Positions 26,701-36,500 of a stretch of 64,000 nucleotides of DNA are shown here, piece after piece. Source of the DNA: Plecoglossus altivelis (lineage: Eukaryota; Chordata; Actinopteri; Osmeriformes; Plecoglossidae). Every line of letters starts with the position of its first letter. The stretch's first letter is position 1. Position numbers and translations under genes: made by a program. Where the stretch lies: positions 1,302,001 to 1,366,000 of the forward strand of contig BROE01000001.1 of assembly GCA_036571765.1 (NCBI GenBank), given 5' to 3'. The notes under the pieces are model-generated. The model saw only the letters and a list, made by a program, of their open reading frames with translations, had not been told where the DNA came from and did not search any database.

Positions 26701-27650
26701 CCCATGCATAACGGTGCTGTTATGATTCATTGCCTAGTGTCCAGTGTCAATGCTGTAGACATTATAAAGATGAGCTATAGGAATGTGAGCCATTTCAAAA
26801 TCATACGTGTATTCCTCCAGGTGGTGGCGCAGGTGAACAATGGAGCAGGTGAATTTAAGGTGTCTGTTAGACCCAAACACACGCTGTGTGACGGAATGTT
26901 CCATAGAGTAGCAGGTATGTTACCATACAAGTCCTTGCCACGTGCACTATTCAGCAACAACATAACCTACACTGAACTGTTTGCATCTTAATGTCTAACC
27001 TCCAAAACACTGTAAATATCTTCTATTTGTCTACGTCATAGTAATCAAGAGGAATAATGTCGTGGAGATGCATGTGGACACTGTCGGTCACTATAAAATT
27101 GGACCACCCTCTTCCCCTTCCACTTTGACCAAAGATCCACTATATGTGGGAGGCATTCCTGGTGGGTATGACTGATGCACACAATCTAGTTAGGGGATAG
27201 GGAAGTGACTGGCTTGGAGTATTGCTGGTGAGGACCACAGGCCCGATGGGGAATGTAGTGTGTTATGGAAATTTGCCAAGCAGATCTCAGGAATGATCAA
27301 TCAACCAAAAAGAAACCCCTCCAATGATCCTTTCATGACAGATGACCGTAGGTAAGACTTCATAATGTAAACATCTTCTCCATGGGTCTCGCTCCAAGTC
27401 AAAGGTCACATCTGTCCCTAAACATTCTCTCCTCTTGCCAACACAAATTTCCATAACAAGTGGGGCAGTACTAGATGAGTGTGCTGTGTCTCATTCCGGT
27501 GTAGAAGTGTCCAGGCACCCCAGCCTCCCGGTCACCTCCTCCTTCCTGGGCTGCATCCAGAACATGCAGATCAACGAGTACCTGGTCTCCTTTGAGAAGC
27601 TCTCAGGGGTGTTCGGCCCAGTCAACACCCGCGAGTGTCCATCCGGATGA
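684..27650 (+). CDS. lama3: Laminin subunit alpha-3, 5'-truncated by the window (long alpha-3B-type form)
   Basis: Secreted basement-membrane subunit that assembles with a beta and a gamma chain (laminin-332 type) and binds integrins through its C-terminal LG domains. About 60 exons were placed by frame continuity and GT/AG junctions; they are listed in the block entries below. Domain order is LE repeats, domain IV type B, four-exon LE block, domain IV type A, LE block, coiled coil, LG1-3, linker, LG4-5, stop TGA at 27648. The phase carried between placed exons is consistent throughout. LAMA3 is preferred over LAMA5 because the LE/IV/LG order and many local motifs match my recollection of mammalian LAMA3, and because ttc39c, a cabyr-like gene and osbpl1a follow, as beside human LAMA3. 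The N-terminal LN domain and first LE repeats lie before the window. Confidence 0.95.
1728..7566 (+). CDS. lama3: lama3 exons: laminin domain IV type B region
   Basis: Exons 1728-1884, 2693-2825, 3114-3256, 3348-3445, 3599-3758, 4066-4229, 4301-4409, 4501-4598, 5708-5912, 6014-6140, 6619-6758 and 7451-7566, with an extra candidate exon at 2288-2435. The start, YFPSLHQLKYEVE then FPGFSWRGYA, is the hallmark opening of the alpha-3/alpha-5 domain IV. DYLVLLPSNFYEA, LVLEYASEVD and YILLVPDDSY are further family landmarks. Two polybasic RRRRQ stretches (3684-3698 and 5835-5849) interrupt the domain. I do not recall them in mammalian LAMA3, so they look fish-specific. The last exon ends in phase 2 and joins 7846 to give SIDPRTSSQFC. 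Confidence 0.9.
2288..2435 (+). CDS. lama3: Candidate alternative lama3 exon, apparent duplicate of the 2693-2825 exon
   Basis: Acceptor ctcag at 2283-2287 and donor gtaagt at 2436. The open frame reads PEVIISLAVAFPGPFHILVR, then YATPRRQ. It enters in phase 0 and leaves in phase 1, exactly as the next exon does, so either can join 1884 to 3114. Joining both gives an immediate in-frame TAG, so they behave as alternatives. A second, weaker donor after CGG (gtgaga at about 2381) would be phase 0 and could allow both exons together. The resemblance to the neighbour is FHILVRYA against YRILLRYA in the same register. Confidence 0.5.
7846..9121 (+). CDS. lama3: lama3 exons: LE repeats between domains IV-B and IV-A
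   Basis: Exons 7846-8057, 8274-8478, 8598-8742 and 8981-9121. They hold successive eight-cysteine laminin EGF modules. Landmarks are CATGYYGFPYC, CECGVRLCDEVTGQCIC, CAAGYYGFPDCVPCDC and GCIICFCFGATDQC. The last one leads into domain IV type A. A (GACT/GACA)n tract lies in the intron just before 8274. Confidence 0.93.
8180..8234. repeat. (GACT/GACA)n microsatellite
   Basis: Tetranucleotide array of gact units followed by gaca units in the intron before the lama3 exon at 8274. Confidence 0.85.
9368..10613 (+). CDS. lama3: lama3 exons: laminin domain IV type A
   Basis: Exons 9368-9529, 9860-9961, 10169-10252 and 10383-10613, all phase 0. Typical L4-A motifs are WVAPTSYLGDR, SSYGGYLTYQAKSFG, RPTSREELMMVLA and the closing ECACPPQYTGDSCQ. 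The donor at 10614 joins directly to the LE exon at 13037 in the long form, skipping the alpha-3A first exon. Confidence 0.95.
9988..10065. repeat. (TCAC)n and (CA)n compound microsatellite
   Basis: At least eight tcac units run into CA repeats and back into ctcac, just after the lama3 exon at 9860-9961. Confidence 0.85.
11732..11792. repeat. (CA)n microsatellite in lama3 intron
   Basis: About 25 CA units, flanked by gcgc on the left and cataca on the right. Confidence 0.9.
12221..12279 (+). promoter_or_regulatory. Inferred internal promoter and 5' leader of lama3 short form
   Basis: A TATA-like TTTAAG lies at 12221-12226, about 55 bp before the ATG at 12280 of an exon that has no splice acceptor but does have a signal peptide. 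Mammalian LAMA3A uses an internal promoter at the equivalent intron. The exact transcription start cannot be read from sequence. Confidence 0.45.
12280..12588 (+). CDS. lama3: lama3 alternative first coding exon (alpha-3A N-terminus)
   Basis: Encodes 103 residues from ATG 12280 to the phase-0 donor gtaaaa, spliced to 13037 to give ...SQIQ|KCAPGYYRERSG. A hydrophobic signal core (LQALGWVVLLGLCSA) lies near residues 15-31 and would send the product to the ER. The mature part holds RHRRQ (12403-12417) and then four imperfect repeats of about 13 residues starting FPSF, YPSI, YPSV and YPCV (12433-12588). Human LAMA3A likewise starts with its own signal exon joined in phase 0 to this LE repeat. Joined to the downstream exons it predicts a protein of 1772 residues. 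A second ATG at 12289 is possible. Confidence 0.85.
13037..14941 (+). CDS. lama3: lama3 exons: LE repeats shared by alpha-3A and alpha-3B
   Basis: Exons 13037-13150, 14231-14349, 14448-14528, 14681-14781 and 14891-14941. They encode the last laminin EGF repeats: CAPGYYRERSGPYLGRCVPC, CERCKDGYYGDPAERTC, CVCRQGYTGERCQRCAPGYY and CDCNGNGNICDSRTG. The final 51-nt exon (CKNTLPKDTNTEDQCQ) links to the coiled coil. Confidence 0.95.
15038..19474 (+). CDS. lama3: lama3 exons: coiled-coil domains II/I
   Basis: Twelve exons: 15038-15189, 15886-15996, 16132-16243, 16355-16516, 16823-17019, 17242-17358, 17599-17753, 18146-18287, 18431-18530, 18663-18779, 18927-19097 and 19323-19474. They open with DCDSCAQTLLNDLERLDDEL; the Cys pair at this position links the three laminin chains by disulfides. 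The rest is heptad-rich and ends IKELIEQARDAANR, immediately before LG1. Landmarks shared with mammalian LAMA3 include AEKHAENLRKLAKELE and IAAIKAYKNITDAINAAE. Confidence 0.95.
19609..22838 (+). CDS. lama3: lama3 exons: LG1-LG3 globular domains
   Basis: Exons 19609-19818, 19981-20129, 20241-20403, 20529-20656, 20860-21007, 21111-21209, 21312-21472, 21629-21746, 21926-22066, 22170-22300, 22400-22534 and 22715-22838. LG modules in this tandem bind alpha3beta1 and alpha6beta4 integrins in mammals. Landmarks are NLLDLDPSDVVFYVGGYPNDF (shortened here from the exon at 20241), YKGCLELFTFNERFISLYNF, YFEGTGYAKL, YYLGGLP and FKGCLSNLY. LG1 carries an insertion with RGD (19738-19746) followed at once by RRRRQ (19750-19764), which I do not recall in mammalian LAMA3. 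Confidence 0.95.
23058..23440 (+). CDS. lama3: Candidate alternative terminal exon ending lama3 after LG3
   Basis: A strong acceptor (ctgctttctttccag) ends at 23057. Joined to the phase-0 donor at 22838 it adds one Ser codon and then a TGA (AGT TGA at 23058-23063). A canonical AATAAA follows at 23419-23424. The product would stop at the end of LG3, without linker, LG4 or LG5: 1391 residues in the alpha-3A version. In mammals LG4-5 are removed by proteolysis in the same linker. The exon is inferred from signals only and may be cryptic. Confidence 0.35.
23419..23424 (+). promoter_or_regulatory. AATAAA polyadenylation signal in the LG3/linker intron
   Basis: Perfect AATAAA, about 360 bp after a strong splice acceptor and followed by T/GT-containing sequence. 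It would serve the candidate short lama3 transcript. Confidence 0.35.
24324..24425. repeat. Short dispersed teleost repeat fragment
   Basis: Contains catccatccattatctactg, and further on ggggtcacgggtgactggag with cctaaccca. This pattern recurs across many fish genomes as a dispersed repeat. I know it by pattern only and do not assign a family. Confidence 0.45.
24933..27650 (+). CDS. lama3: lama3 exons: LG3-LG4 linker, LG4 and LG5, stop
   Basis: Exons 24933-25066 (linker), 25654-25834, 25948-26103, 26234-26399, 26509-26660, 26821-26914, 27042-27161 and 27505-27650. LG4 landmarks are HFSLDVRTRSAEGLLFYAA, NDGKWHS, LVVDGIRAQDG and VVGCVRNF. LG5 landmarks are FVVGASFELVFEFRPRGHSG, LCDGMFHRVA, DPLYVGGIP and SFLGCIQNMQINEYLVSFEK. 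The protein ends ...NTRECPSG, TGA at 27648-27650. The LG4 exon follows an intron with an inverted-repeat DNA element (25231-25553). Confidence 0.95.
25231..25553. mobile_element. Non-autonomous DNA transposon with about 90-bp terminal inverted repeats
   Basis: The left arm (25231-25320, cacctaaaggattgttagga...) is the reverse complement of the right arm (25464-25553, ...cctaataatcctttaggtg) with only a few mismatches, around a spacer of about 140 bp. There is no coding capacity, so it is MITE-like. It sits inside an AT-rich (TATA/GATATA) tract at about 25130-25230 and 25556-25620, which hides any target-site duplication. The superfamily is not assigned. Confidence 0.8.
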
Positions 27651-28540
27651 GAGGCCCTTCTGGCCAACCGCACCCCGGGACCACGCCCACGCTGGACGCT
27701 TCGGTCATGGAGAATGTGCACGTTTGAGGATGTGTGTATGCTCTGTGTGTGTGTGAGTGAGCGAGCGCGCGCGAGTAAACAAGTGAGCGAGCAAGAGAGA
27801 GCAGATTCAATTGTTTTGCTTTGGATCAGGAACAAAGAGAGAGCAACTATTCTGTTGATCCTATATTTATTTTGCAGTACATTCTTTATTATCACCTTGT
27901 TACTGAATATATTCTAATATTCGGGTGTTTCCGCATCTAGTTTCTCAAGCCGTTTTGGTTGACTTGATTGATCTGGATGTAGCTAAATTTAGATAGAAAC
28001 GACTAAAGTGATTAGTTGATCAGGTCCACCAAATAAGCTACCCTGCACTTTAAAACATAAAATGCTCATCATTTGCTGTCCAAAGTAGCATATCCCCTGA
28101 TTATATTCCATATACGAAAGGAATATTTTTAAAGAATGACACTATGACACCCAGAATTCGTCTCAGCTTTCCACAAAAAACAATGTCTGCCAATCCCTGT
28201 TTTCCTTTGATGAATTGTACATCCTGTATGGTAAAGAGGCCAGTTTAACCTGCTGACTGGTTTGAACAAGATGATTCCACTTCACACAACCTTAGGATGA
28301 CATGGTTTTACATGTAGTAGTGTTTTTTGTGTACCCATACACAGTATATCAAACTCCATTTCCATGTACTGTCTGCTTCTATTGCCCGTAGATGTTCTGA
28401 GTGTGTGTCTGTCTGAAATGTGTTTATAATGTACTATATGTAATTTGATTCAATAATAATTTGAACCTTTTCTATGTTCTCATGGGACCATGGCTCACTT
28501 CAAATAATCCAGAAAATAAATTGCATAGAATTTGGGTTTT
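27651..28540 (+). other. lama3 3' UTR
   Basis: Begins after the TGA and ends shortly after the AATAAA at 28515-28520. A (GT)/(GA) rich stretch near 27728-27800 yields antisense open frames that are not genes. Confidence 0.75.
28515..28520 (+). promoter_or_regulatory. lama3 polyadenylation signal AATAAA
   Basis: Canonical hexamer, 865 bp after the lama3 stop. It is the first perfect AATAAA seen in this 3' region. Confidence 0.65.
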
Positions 28541-29644
28541 CCTCAGATTAGGTTGTGTACAGATATATTTACTAGATATTTCAAAATAATACAAAATCTA
28601 GCACAATCCTTGTCATGTGATCACAATCTACCATAAACTATGGAACAACTCAGTATAGTAAATTAAAGTATATGAGGATACTGTACATGCATTCCTGCCT
28701 CTGATCACGTTGTTCATTTGTAAATTGTTAAATGTTTTGCTATTTATGTGTCTTGTTAATTGGTTGGTCATAGCTAGATGTTTTTATTTGTGCAGTCTTT
28801 AACAATAATTTCTTTATAAAAATAGCATGTTCATGTCCAATGTCATTGTGTGACTATTATTATTTTCTTCAAACCAATTAGCTCCTTAAGCCTTATGCCA
28901 TTTAATAGGGTCAACTTGGGTTTGGTTGACTCAAAATTCCGCAGAAATACACATAATGGTTGGCTTAGTGGTCCTTGACTGCTGTGTGCTGTCATCAGTC
29001 CTTTTTTGACACATTAAGGTATAGATCGGTAACAAACTATGGACCACTATTACGTCTATTTCCATTGTGGTCTGATATTAATATTAAATGTATTTATCAT
29101 GAGGATATTCGTTGTTAATATGTATGCAGATCATACTGAAGTAAAGCATTGCGACAATATCGACCTACCCTCATGCAACGTAGCTCTATAATATACATTT
29201 TCAAAATCCATACAAAATATTCACTGTGCGGAAATCTTGGACGTCTAGGTGGTTTTGTCGAACGATGATTGGCTGTACCACTGTTGTCACACCGCATGCT
29301 TCCCTTCACGAACGAAGCAGGAACAACACCCCAAGGCTCAGCTGGACCTGCTTGGTGAAAAACCGGCACAACAAACGCTATTGAAAGACTTTTGCCTTTA
29401 ATCCGTAAATTAAGGATATAATTATTGCAAATTTGAAATTACTGAAGCTCGGACCGAAATGGGTTGATGAGAGAGGTACAGCAAGCCCTACGAGTCAATT
29501 CCGCATTCATCCAGACAACCTTCCTCGTTCATCGAGCTACAGTGGTCTGCCTGCTCCAGTTCTCGGTTGTGGATTTTGGTTTGATATCCGTGCTCTGCAT
29601 GTAAACTTGGACGTCAGTGATATCAAATACAGATCGAGAGATCA
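28541..29644. other. Intergenic interval and ttc39c promoter/5' UTR
   Basis: AT-rich intergenic DNA after lama3. The sequence becomes more CpG-containing from about 29220, with an ATTGG (reversed CCAAT) box near 29268, consistent with the ttc39c promoter and leader. I see no separate gene. Confidence 0.5.
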
Positions 29645-32600
29645 ATGGCGGACCCCACAGATCGAGCACTTCAGTGTGTGGAAGAAAAACTGGATCACGT
29701 TGACGACGCAGAACTGGCACTGAAAGGAATTAATATGCTTCTCAACAACGGCTTCAGGGAGAGTGACGAGCTGTTTAGAAAATACAGGTTAGTCGTTCGT
29801 GTTTAAAGAACTGTATCAGATTATTAACACCACATTTCCAGATGTCTGGATGTTTTCCGGGCCTGTTTTTATTTTTTTCAGGCCGGTGAAGTCTGCATGA
29901 GGCTCGGATTTCCGCAGAAAAATATTATTTTAATTTTTACTTGGCAGTAGCAAGTCAGCTAATATGATACATTATAGTTGAGCAGTGGCGTTGCTTTTTG
30001 GATGAAATGTAGTATTGCCATTTTTTCTGCTTTTTGCTGCAATGTTTGAGACGTTAGTTGTTTGTGATGTTTGCACTTAACTCCGCTGTCCATACACTCG
30101 CCGCCCTCCGCTCATGTCCAGATATCTGATTTCAATGAGCTCTCAAACTACTGTAAAATGCCATGAATATCCTCACACACCCCTGTAGATAGCAGGGTAC
30201 TTAGGCAGGGATATGATGGCACATAGATCAACATCCCAATACAGATGAAACACTACAGTGCTGCATTATGCTGTGAAGTCAGTCTGACTATGGTAAATAG
30301 CTACAGTACATATACAGCAGTCATGTGTCTGGTATTGTCAGGGATCTAGGCAAACCTGCATAAGTGCCAAAAAACTAGCCCCTCTTCTCACTGTCATGAG
30401 TCTCAGTCTCTGGATAACTCATGGTAGGTCTAGTGTGTAGGACCCATGCAACATTAGCAACATCAGGCTATCTTCAGACTACCCCTGAGATTAGAATAGA
30501 CACAGGCAGTGACTGTTTCAACAGTCAACAGACAGATATATTGACAGTTTGGCTAATCATGTCTGGATTAACCGGTATGATAAGTTACAGTTTGTCACAC
30601 AGCAGGGCCAGATGCTATTCCCTCTTTCCTGCTCCTGCTGACAGCTCAAATGTCACGTCTCCCTCTAATTGCATTCCGCCCCAACCTTAGCATCTCCACA
30701 TTTGTAGATGAAGAGAACTAATGTGACTGTTGCCATGTTGAAAATCTACAGCTGTTTGAGAGTTGTCTCTGTGGTCCCGTGGGGCACAATTGGCGACAGT
30801 GAAGAGCCCTCGGTGTAAGATGTCACATTGACTGTGTAATTACATTTGCCTGACTCACTGACTGACCTCTTGACATCTTTCAGTCTTTCTCTCCATGCTC
30901 AATTCAACGTTTTGCCAAGATTATCAAAAGCAGGTCTGTTGGTAAAAGATAGTACTGTATTCACTTCAGCCTGTCTGTCTTGACAATCTTTTTGAATTGA
31001 TCTGTTCTAGCTGTGCTGACCAAACATTATCTGTCGTTTCTGTATGTGGTCCACAGGACAAGCACTTTTCTCCACCTCGTTTGCGTCTTTACATTATTGG
31101 TGCTCATTTCTCCTTTTTTATGTCTGCTCCTCAGAACTCACAGTCCCCTGATGAGTTTTGGAGCCAGTTTTGTCAGTTTCCTGGTGAGTAAAAAACAACA
31201 TATGATCAATCTGTCATCTGCAGGTGCCATGTCCCAGAATCCCTCTCTTCACATCTGTGTTTCGCAGTCCCACTTTCAGGCTTGACATGCAGTCCTTAGA
31301 CCTTGCCTTCCTTGTTGACTCGGCTCTTCCTGTAGTTCATTCTCTATACAGACTGACTGAATCCCATTATAATCGAACACGGGTGTTCCCCCATGTGGTG
31401 TTGATATCGCTCTCCCCTGCTGCCTCCCCTCACTCATTTCATCAATGATTCACAGCCACCAGGCTAACTGGCTGGCTAGAAAGCACTGATGGGGAAGACC
31501 TGATACTAATTGGAAAATGGCTCACTTAGTCTAGATCAGAAATGTCAAGACATGAGCACAGTGGAACACTTCCCTATAGTGTGAATGCTTATAGTTTATT
31601 ATTATGAATTTTTTGACATTCAGTTATGCTGTGTGTCATCCTGCCAGAGAGTGGCTGGGGCGTGTTGTTGATCTGTGTGTGTGTGTGTGCGCGTGTGTGT
31701 GCGCGCGCGCAGAATGCCATGATGACATTTGAAGAGGAGAAGATGCAGACAGCTTTTGAGGACCTGCGGGCCACTGAGAAGTTGTGTGAGAGCGACAATG
31801 CTGGGGTCATCGAGACTATCAAAAACAAGATCAGGAGGAATGTATGTAATGCTCAGCTTCCCAACGTGCACACACACTCTCTCACACACACACACACACG
31901 CAAGGTGACTGTTCATACCTATCTTCAACAGAACATACAGGTCCTGTTTACTTTATTACAACCAACTCCACCCACAATGATGCTAACGCACACACTCAAA
32001 CAAACACACCTGCTAATATAACTAATACCAAAGCAAACGTACAACCATAACAAATACTTTCATGTTCCTTTTATTGTTCCCAATACCTTGTGAACCACTG
32101 AGGTTCTACTGTACTTGACTGTCAAATGCAGTGCTGCATGTCGCAAATGCTGTTGTGTTCACATGTGCATGCATGCTGCATGTGCGCGGGCATGTGTGCC
32201 TGCCTGTTTGTGGGTCTGTGTGTGTGCGTGCCTGCCTGTGTGTGGGTCTGTGTGTGTGCGTGCCTGCCTGTGTGTGGGTCTGTGTGCGTGCGTGCCTGCC
32301 TGTGTGTGGGTCTGTGTGTGTGTTTGCGTGCCTGCCTGTGTGTGTGTGTTTTTCAGATGGACTCTCAGAGGTCTGGGGTGGTAGTGGTGGACAGACTCCA
32401 GAGACAGATCATCGTGGCAGACTGCCAGGTGTACCTGGCTGTCCTTTCCTTCATCAAACAGGAGCTGTCAGGTATGCCCCCCCCCCTCCCCCAGTGCTGA
32501 GCCCCAAATGAGCCCTAATCACAATTCAACTCTTTTGCACATGACCATCAGGTAACCTTATGCCAAGCACTCAAATCTCAGAATGATAAGCATGCTGGAT

Positions 32601-33520
32601 TTGCAGGTGTTACAAGCACTAAGTGAGCTCCAAACTCGCTGGGGATGATGTAGCTCAGTGGTTCTCAACCCCTGGTCCTCAGGGACGCCCTGCCCTGCAT
32701 GTTCTAGACGCTTCCCTGTTCCAACACAATGGACACTCAGAAATGGGTTGTTATGAAACTCAGCAGAAGTTTAATAACGAACGTTAATTTGTATCAGGTG
32801 CAGGGAAACATCTCAAGTTTGCAGGATGGTGGGTCCTGGAGGACCAGGGTTCAGAAACACAGACGTAGTTGATTGCTCCAGCATGTGTATCCCTAGTGTG
32901 TAAGTCCCCCTGGTCAGACTGTCGGTGGCCAGGTCATGCTCACATTTTCATGGACACTTTAAATTCTCTGCTACTCTTTGGCCACCAATCTGTACAAGCT
33001 AGCTGATGTTAACCTAATTCTAAGAGTTCAGAGCGCAGCCAAATAATAAGAATAATAATAACCTTCTATTCCGTCCTCTCCCAGCGTACATCAAAGGAGG
33101 CTGGATCCTCCGCAAGGCCTGGAAGATGTACAACAAGTGCTACAGCGACATCAGCCTGCTGCAGGACGGCACCAGGAGGAGGTCCTCCGACCAGCAGGGC
33201 TCCCCAGCCCCATCCCCCACCGCCTCTCCGGCCCCTTCCTTCCACCAGCCTAACCAGAACCGGGCAGCTCCACCGCTGGCCCTGGGGGCCCTGGATGGAG
33301 TCAGCCCCGAGGCAGTGGACCGGCTGAAGGGCTCGGTCAGCTTCGGCTACGGCCTGTTCCACCTGTGCATCTCCATGGTGCCCCCCCACCTGCTCAAGAT
33401 CGTCAACCTGCTGGGCTTCCCCGGCGACCGGCACCAGGGGCTGTCGGCCCTCACGTATGCCAGCGAAAGTAAGGATATGAAGGCTCCCCTCGCTACGTGA
33501 GTACACATGCACACCCTCTG

Positions 33521-33557
<37 letters not shown>

Positions 33558-36500
33558 ATAGAATATAGAATATAGAGTATATAATAATAAGATGCATATA
33601 TATATTTGCATCTTCCACAGCCTTTAGTGTTGACAGTGAGATAGAAATGGAGAGGACATGAAAACAGTATTTTGCACTACGTAACTCTAAGCCTAGGTCA
33701 GTGGGTATTTCTCCAACGATGCATGTATCCACTGACCGTGTCAAGGAGAGAAAATATATGAGTCAGTTCCTGTATGATGATGTAAGCTCTGCCCTGCACA
33801 CATACACGCACACACACACACACTTGAAGCATAGGGCAATAGAGCTTTGCCTCTACTGCAGCCCTTGCCATCTGGGAGCTAACATGACCAGCCCTAATTA
33901 TAGATCTCTACCCATAAGGGGCTGCATTGGTGCCTCTGTTTAAGGCCTGGCAGCGGTACAAGGCCCTTCTTTCTTTTCAGCCATGCGTTGCCAGAGAATG
34001 TGCCAGACCATGTGATTAAGGCTCATTCGTCTAATACAGCGCTGGCTGTCAGGTAACTAGGTCATATCTCCAAGATTTGCTTCAATCCACAGACAAGCTG
34101 TGACGGGCTCTGTATGTTAGTATTCAGTCATGCATGTCTCAATGCTGCCTCCAGGAAAATGTGCTTCCCTTTGGAATCACCCTGATGGTGTTTTCCAACT
34201 CGTCCTGTGTCTGTGCTCCTGTGGCAGGTTGGCCCTCTTGTGGTACCATACGGTAGTGCAGCCCTTCTTCGCCCTCGACGGCTCGGACACTCAGGCAGGC
34301 CTGATCGAGGCCAAGGCCATACTCCGACGCAGGGAGACAGTCTACCCTGACTCATCGCTCTTCATGTTCTTTAAAGGCAGGGTGCAACGCCTGGAGGTGA
34401 GACCCGCTAACGCCTCTTTAGAGTGGGAGAGACATCTATCTACCCTGCCTTACCTCTAGTGGACCACGGTGCCACCCCCTTTAACATGCAATCCATCCCA
34501 TCTCCCAGTGTCAGATCAACAGTGCCTTGACGTCCTTCAACAACGCCTTAGAACTGGCCACCGACCAAAGGGAGATTCAGCACGTGTGCTTGTACGAAAT
34601 AGGTATTGTCACTGGTACCACTTCGCGCCTTCCATTTCGCAGAGGGTGGCTCAGTCCTCACCAGCTCTTGTGGGTGTTCTCTCTCTCATTTCAGGTTGGT
34701 GCAGCATGATCGAGCTGAGTTTCAGGGATGCGTACCGCGCTTTCGAGCGTCTGAAGACTGAGTCCAGATGGTCCCAGTGTTACTACGCCTACCTGACTGG
34801 AGGTGAGCAAGCTGAGGCAGCGAGGAGAGTGGAGGGGGGCGGGGTCATACCTTAGGATGATCTTCTAACCTCAAGAGGAGAGTCCTCTGACTCTGCCCAG
34901 CCAATACTCGCCTCGTTATGGAGATCTACTCTACTGTCATACTTCATCTATATTCAATCACCCAGCCATTCATTCATTCATTTATCTAAGCAGAAAGTCA
35001 ACTGTAGGTTCTTGCTAACCTGACTAGCCAGATGGTTTGCTTTTTTTTCTCCACAAACCTTGTTTGGCGCTTTCAAACAGTACTTGGCAGGTGATTGGAT
35101 GAACCATCTGTTTATCGTTGTGTATCTTGGGCTAACTAAACCTTGCTAGCTGCCAGTAGCTTCTCATTGGATGCTGATTGGTCCAAATCAGTGCGGTTCA
35201 GGCAATAACAATGTTGGGATCATTGTGATCTCAACAATCCAGCTGGGTCGCAAGGTTATCTTACGCCTATCATGGTCTGTGATGGTTTCTATCTGCCTAT
35301 TGTGAGGCTCCATCCTCAAGTAAGTGTGTGTGTGTGTGTCTCAGTGTGCCAGGGAGCTACAGGGGATCTGGAGGGAGCCTCTGCTGTCTTCAAGGACATT
35401 CACAAACTCTTCAAACGCAAGAACAATCAGATTGAGCTCTTCTCTATGAAGAGGGTAGGTGTGCCTGCTTGCAGAATCCTCTTGTCAACAACAAAGCAAG
35501 CTGATGGCGTGGGCCATGTGTGTGCGTGTGTCTTCTATTTACAGGCAGAGAAGCTAAGGAAACACTCTCCATCCAAGGAGCGTTGTATTCTGGGAGTGAT
35601 AGAAGTGTTGTACTTGTGGAAGGCCCTGCCCAACTGTTCCACCTCCAAGCTGCAGACCATGAGCCAGGGTGAAAACACACACACGCTTACTCACATCCCT
35701 GCCTAGCATAAACACACTCACACCCCAAACTAGATGATACACACACCTGCCTAAAATTCACACCCCTACCTACCTAACACATGCTCACACCCATATTTCA
35801 CACACACATAGACACCCCTACCTAACATGCACTCCCACCCATATGTAACACACACACATACACAAATAGATACCCTGACCTAATATGCACTCACACCCTC
35901 TCCTAGCACAAACACACAGACACACACTGTGGAAGACCGTTCAGTCTGTCTCCTATGATAGGACCATGGGTTTCTGTTCTGAGTTTGTATAACCCCCCAG
36001 CTGAGTGCAGAGAAAGAAAGTCTTTCATATGTTAGTGCTTCATTGGGTAGAATACATAAGCAAATAATAGAGCAATAGCTGATCAACTGATAGTTATAAC
36101 ATAACCACATAAGAAATACCAGATTCCTCCTACAAACTTCTACCTAATACACACACAACACACTTAACCAATGTACACACAGCAAACATTTATGTTTTGG
36201 TGTCTTTTACCACACTCCAGACTGTTCCAGTCTAATAGTCTCTGTTAAAGCAGTTGGAACACAGAGATCCCACTGCATGTGAGAGCAAATATCGAAGTCA
36301 AATTTGCTGAGTGATCCAGTGAACCCTTCTGTTCAGACACGCCTCTGTGTGGAAGGAGCCACTGATTCCCCAATGTTCTCCCAGTTCTGCAGGAAATAGA
36401 CGACACCTCGTGCGCTGACCTGAAAAACCTGCTGCTTGGTGCCATTCACAGGTGCCTAGGAAACACCAAAGACGCCATTCAGGTAGGATCATACGCGTGT

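Noticed and set aside
684..27650. Laminin alpha-5 as an alternative identity
   Set aside because: The internal alpha-3A start exon, motif agreement and downstream synteny with ttc39c, cabyr and osbpl1a favour lama3.
29433..29723. 96-residue open frame MKLLKLGPKW...
   Set aside because: Overlaps the ttc39c first exon out of frame and shows no recognisable protein; the ttc39c frame is the supported one.
32115..32511. Cys/Val-rich open frames of 89-126 residues in three frames
   Set aside because: Translation of the 32-bp GT-rich minisatellite and the adjoining ttc39c exon; openness in all frames is a repeat artefact.
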